From assembly GCA_022827165.1 (NCBI GenBank), contig JAJDTN010000416.1, forward strand, positions 1 through 24,007: 24,007 nt of DNA, written 5' to 3'. The stretch comes from Candidatus Latescibacterota bacterium (GTDB lineage: Bacteria; Latescibacterota; UBA2968; UBA8231). Made by a program: the position numbers and the translations under genes. The notes beneath the pieces are model-generated. The model ran no database searches, was not told where the DNA came from, and saw only the letters and a list, made by a program, of their open reading frames with translations. Shown piece after piece: positions 23,212 to 24,007 of the stretch (position 1 is the first letter of the stretch; every line of letters begins with the position of its first letter).

Positions 23212-24007
23212 CCGTCATCGATTCCCACGCCTACTGCTTTCCGCCCGGGGATTCCCCCGCCGGCCACGCCACCGCCGCCGACCACCTGAAGTGGGTCCAG
23301 GGCGGCCAGGCCTCCCACCACCAGCCGGCCTGGCGCATCCGCGACCGCGCTCCCGCCTCCTCCGAGGTGCTGGCCGCCCCCGGCGGGGCGATGGACTTCG
23401 ACAACCTGCCCGATGTCGACTTCCGCGTCGATCACGACAAGGGGCGGGTCGTGTGGACCATCGACGGCGAGGACTACACCAAGCAGTTCTACCCGCCCAA
23501 CCTGGCGCACCTGCGGTACACGCCCCACAACCTGATCGCCGAGATGGACTACGCCGGCGTCGACAAGGCCCTGCTCCACGTGGACGCCATGCTCGGCCGC
23601 GATCCGGCCTTCCAGGCCGAGGCGGTCGCCGCCGACCCGGGGCGCATCTTCTCCATGGCCCCCGTCGACGAGTGGAGGCTCGCCGGCGAGCTGGACGCGG
23701 TCACCGCCGAGACTGTGGCCGCCGTGAAGGAGCACGGCCTGCACGCGATCAAGTTCAACCCGCCCCACGCCTACTACTACCGCTCCGACCCGTGGGACGG
23801 GGAGCACCTCCGTCCCTTCTGGGAGGCCGTGGCGGGACTGGGCGTGCCCGTGTTCTTCACCCTCGGCACCGGCCCCGGCGAGGCCTCGGTGACCCAGGGC
23901 CTGGAGAGCCGGCGCCGCGGCTACCTGGCCGAGCTGGAGGTCCTGGCGCGCTGGATGGAGCGCTGGCCGGAGGTCCCGTGCAGCCTCACCCACGGCTTCC
24001 CGTGGCG
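23208..24007 (+). CDS. Amidohydrolase-2 family metal-dependent hydrolase (C-terminus cut by window edge)
   Basis: The 266 visible residues resemble the amidohydrolase 2 (ACMSD-like, PF04909) TIM barrels. It begins TVIDSHAYCFPP, where the family usually has a DxHxH motif; the second histidine is replaced by tyrosine. Later landmarks are LIAEMDYAGVDKALLHVDA, FSMAPVDEW, the lysine/proline strand HAIKFNPPHAYYY and SLTHGFPWR at the end, the likely third-strand His region. Family members hydrolyse or decarboxylate small cyclic compounds and lactones. An insert of about 60 residues (roughly 25-95) lies between strand 1 and the next helix. The GTG at 23208 overlaps the stop of the GNAT gene (GTGA), indicating translational coupling. 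The frame is open to the last base, so the catalytic C-terminal Asp is not visible. Confidence 0.87.
   Translation, partial: MTVIDSHAYCFPPGDSPAGHATAADHLKWVQGGQASHHQPAWRIRDRAPASSEVLAAPGGAMDFDNLPDVDFRVDHDKGRVVWTIDGEDYTKQFYPPNLAHLRYTPHNLIAEMDYAGVDKALLHVDAMLGRDPAFQAEAVAADPGRIFSMAPVDEWRLAGELDAVTAETVAAVKEHGLHAIKFNPPHAYYYRSDPWDGEHLRPFWEAVAGLGVPVFFTLGTGPGEASVTQGLESRRRGYLAELEVLARWMERWPEVPCSLTHGFPW

Overview
The window is GC-rich (bases are strongly biased to G/C at third codon positions) and densely coding, with about 20 genes in short operons on both strands. I see no rRNA, tRNA, CRISPR array or insertion sequence. One secreted protein ends in a FlgD-like/Por-sorting-like Ig domain (PNPFN...WDG...GVY...K). 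Enzymes typical of environmental heterotrophs are common: Gfo/Idh/MocA, phytanoyl-CoA dioxygenase-like, sugar-isomerase TIM barrel and DUF3500. Together these suggest an uncultivated FCB-group lineage, Latescibacterota- or Krumholzibacteriota-like. That placement is inference.

Layout. 1-2117 (-): a truncated membrane metallophosphoesterase behind a class II Fic protein. 2118-2265: a divergent promoter region with a perfect TGTAAATT/AATTTACA palindrome. 2266-3816 (+): a predicted outer-membrane barrel-like protein. 3840-6547 (-): a YbdG-type mechanosensitive channel, a TlpA-like thioredoxin and a secreted redoxin whose redox motif is interrupted by an in-frame TGA (UPYC), almost certainly a selenoprotein. 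6610-10638 (+): the RNA helicase HrpA. 10656-13170 (-): a coupled cupin / DUF3500 / TIM-barrel operon. 13310-16987 (+): an oxidoreductase / D-cysteine desulfhydrase-like / O6-alkylguanine methyltransferase / enolase-superfamily run. 17055-17680 (+): a VapBC toxin-antitoxin pair with its own promoter. 17691-21527 (+): a PhyH-like oxygenase, a LamG protein with an inserted seven-repeat propeller, and an alpha/beta hydrolase. 21563-21799 (-): a small acidic orphan. 21800-22305: a long non-coding stretch. 22306-24007 (+): a tandem GNAT protein translationally coupled to an amidohydrolase cut by the window end.

How the genes may work together. The mscS/tlpA/selenoprotein run is an envelope redox locus: two thioredoxin-fold proteins with predicted signal peptides, one apparently using selenocysteine and a C-terminal surface-sorting-like domain. 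The 10.6-21.5 kb block looks like a catabolic island (isomerase, dehydrogenase, cupin, enolase-type dehydratase or racemase, oxygenase, hydrolase) acting on an unknown small organic compound, possibly a modified sugar. No transporter or regulator is visible to name the substrate.

The main points for follow-up are the TGA-containing UPYC redoxin with a SECIS-like hairpin, the TACCTT boxes placed 6-7 nt before three start codons that lack Shine-Dalgarno sites (possible leaderless transcripts), and the LamG/propeller insertion protein.
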